14,456 bases of DNA from positions 1 through 14,456 of the forward strand of contig QWII01000184.1 in NCBI GenBank assembly GCA_021405325.1, in the 5' to 3' direction. The DNA is from Caldilinea sp. CFX5. Lineage in GTDB: Bacteria > Chloroflexota > Anaerolineae > Caldilineales > Caldilineaceae. The notes beneath the pieces are model-generated. The model saw only the letters and a program-made list of their open reading frames with translations, searched no databases and was not told where the DNA came from. Within the stretch, counting starts at the first letter, position 1, and each line of letters opens with the position of its first letter. This document shows positions 13,290-14,456 of the stretch, one piece after another. The position numbers and the translations under genes were made by a program.

Positions 13290-14360
13290 ATGGAAACTTA
13301 CACAACCACCTATGGCAAAGTTGTACACCAGGATTCTGCTGAATATATGGCGCAGGCCGTCGCTGACGAAACGGTGGACCTAATCTTTACCAGTCCACCA
13401 TTCGCCTTGCTGCGCAAAAAAGATTATGGCAATGTGGCAGAGCATGAGTACCTCCAATGGTTTGAGCCTTTTGCCCAGCACTTCCACCGCATCTTGAAGC
13501 CAACCGGCTCCCTTGTGATTGACATTGGTGGTTCGTGGATTCCTGGTCAGCCCACCCGAAGTTTATACCACTTTGAACTGCTCATTATGCTCTGCCGCAA
13601 GTATCACTTCTTTTTGGCGCAGGAATTTTATTGGTGGAACCCAGCTAAATTGCCGACCCCGGCTGAATGGGTGAATGTGCGACGGATTCGGGTAAAAGAT
13701 GGTATTAATTGTATCTTTTGGCTATCCAAAACCCCGTGGCCCAAAGCGAGTAACCGTCGTGTTCTTGTCCCTTACTCCGATTCCATGCACGACCTGCTGA
13801 AAAATGGCTATGAAGCCAAGTTGCGGCCGAGCGGGCATGACATTAGCGACAAATTTGGCGTAGACAACGGCGGGGCGATACCGCCCAATCTTATTGCCAT
13901 TCCAAATACGGAAAGTAACTCTTATTATTTGCGCTATTGTCGTGAACACAACATCAAACCACATCCAGCACGCTTCCCAGCGAAATTGCCTGAATACTTT
14001 ATTCGGCTGTTGACTGATAAAGGCGATTTTGTTTTCGATCCTTTCGGCGGTAGTTGTGTCACCGGTGAAGTAAGCGAACGCTTGCAACGATACTGGGCCT
14101 GCTGTGAAGTTGTCGAAGAATATATTGAGGGCGCTAAAGGCAGATTTAGCGCGCCGAGCGGCAGTAGTGAAGCTAGCGCTGATGCTGAGTATTACAAAAT
14201 CTATAATTCATCGGCACTGTGGCGCAATGGCAGTGATGAGGACGCGACACCCATTGATACCAATGGTGGTCAACAACGACCAGAGCCTGTCACCCACGTC
14301 AATGGTAAAGTAAGCGAATCTGAATTTACCTCCAATACGCAGTTAAGCCTTTTTGAATAG
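13290..14360 (+). CDS. N4-cytosine DNA methyltransferase, M.PvuII-like, with C-terminal clamp-binding motif
   Basis: The enzyme methylates the amino group of cytosine in a specific DNA site using S-adenosylmethionine. The 356-aa protein has the permuted (beta-class) order: catalytic motif IV TSPPFALLRKKDYGN (34-48) comes first, and the SAM-binding motif I DPFGGSCVTGE (250-260) comes late. TSPPF marks N4-cytosine enzymes. Blocks such as EWVNVRRIRVKDGIN (126-140), RPSGHDI (179-185), NGGAIPPNL (193-201) and HPARFPAKLPEYFIR (225-239) match what I recall of M.PvuII (CAGCTG). A polar, probably disordered tail (287-350) ends in QLSLFE (351-356). ATG 13290 was chosen over ATG 13251, which lies upstream of the promoter. 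Codon use is more A/T-rich than in the dehydratase gene, suggesting transfer. No endonuclease is visible. Confidence 0.93.
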   Translation: METYTTTYGKVVHQDSAEYMAQAVADETVDLIFTSPPFALLRKKDYGNVAEHEYLQWFEPFAQHFHRILKPTGSLVIDIGGSWIPGQPTRSLYHFELLIMLCRKYHFFLAQEFYWWNPAKLPTPAEWVNVRRIRVKDGINCIFWLSKTPWPKASNRRVLVPYSDSMHDLLKNGYEAKLRPSGHDISDKFGVDNGGAIPPNLIAIPNTESNSYYLRYCREHNIKPHPARFPAKLPEYFIRLLTDKGDFVFDPFGGSCVTGEVSERLQRYWACCEVVEEYIEGAKGRFSAPSGSSEASADAEYYKIYNSSALWRNGSDEDATPIDTNGGQQRPEPVTHVNGKVSESEFTSNTQLSLFE

Positions 14361-14411
14361 CTATACTCAAATCAGAATGAAAACCGGAATTTTTGGGGGA
14401 AGTGTGTTAAA

Positions 14412-14456
14412 ATGAATCGCAAAGTCAGAGAAGCCACGGAAAGCCGAGGGAAGAAC
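14412..14456 (+). CDS. Possible start of a further gene, truncated by window end
   Basis: ATG 14412 opens a frame of 15 codons (MNRKVREATESRGKN) that is still open at the window edge. GGGGGAAG lies 9 nt upstream as a possible ribosome-binding site, and it begins 51 bp after the methyltransferase stop. It could be the partner endonuclease, a Vsr-like repair gene or something unrelated. Too little is present to identify it. Confidence 0.35.
   Translation, partial: MNRKVREATESRGKN

Overview
The window looks like a chromosomal segment of an uncultured or little-studied member of the Chloroflexota (Caldilineae/Anaerolineae-like). This is inferred from moderately high GC, a Thr/Pro-linker LysM plus lamin-tail-domain protein, a membrane-anchored HtrA, an ATPase fused to an OmpR-type winged helix, and long inverted repeats in most gaps. 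No rRNA, tRNA or CRISPR was seen.

Layout. Positions 2-592 (+) are the C-terminal half of an MFS permease. A minus-strand cluster runs from 5828 down to 673: LysM/LTD lipid-proximal protein, a highly charged unknown protein, asnS (ATGA overlap with the unknown), a WecA/TagO/MraY-like phosphoglycosyl transferase, and tsaD. It combines translation (AsnRS, t6A tRNA modification) with envelope functions (LysM, polyprenyl-phosphate sugar transferase). Position 6406 onward (+) is an HtrA/DegP serine protease, transcribed divergently from the cluster. A zinc-ribbon membrane protein (minus, 8194-7793) diverges from an ATPase-winged-helix regulator (+, 8569-9906). The regulator is preceded by a MITE-like hairpin and a striking array of six perfect 15-bp direct repeats that ends in a perfect 14-bp palindrome. 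Next on the plus strand come a two-TM PH-like protein (10335-10940) with a good terminator, a NUDT6-like Nudix hydrolase (11093-11863), a D-mannonate-dehydratase-type enolase family member (11990-13195), and an M.PvuII-like N4-cytosine methyltransferase (13290-14360). The window ends in a possible further gene.

Best leads: (1) the ATPase-winged-helix gene with its iteron-like array, a candidate self-regulated or origin-like system; (2) the PvuII-type methyltransferase, with an apparently leaderless sigma70 promoter, a disordered C-terminal tail ending in an exact beta-sliding-clamp motif (QLSLF), and no CAGCTG site seen by eye anywhere in the window; (3) a set of long, mostly perfect hairpins, one or more in most intergenic gaps, two of which share a nested-palindrome design; (4) a phosphoglycosyl transferase with Ser in place of the catalytic Asp of the MGD motif.
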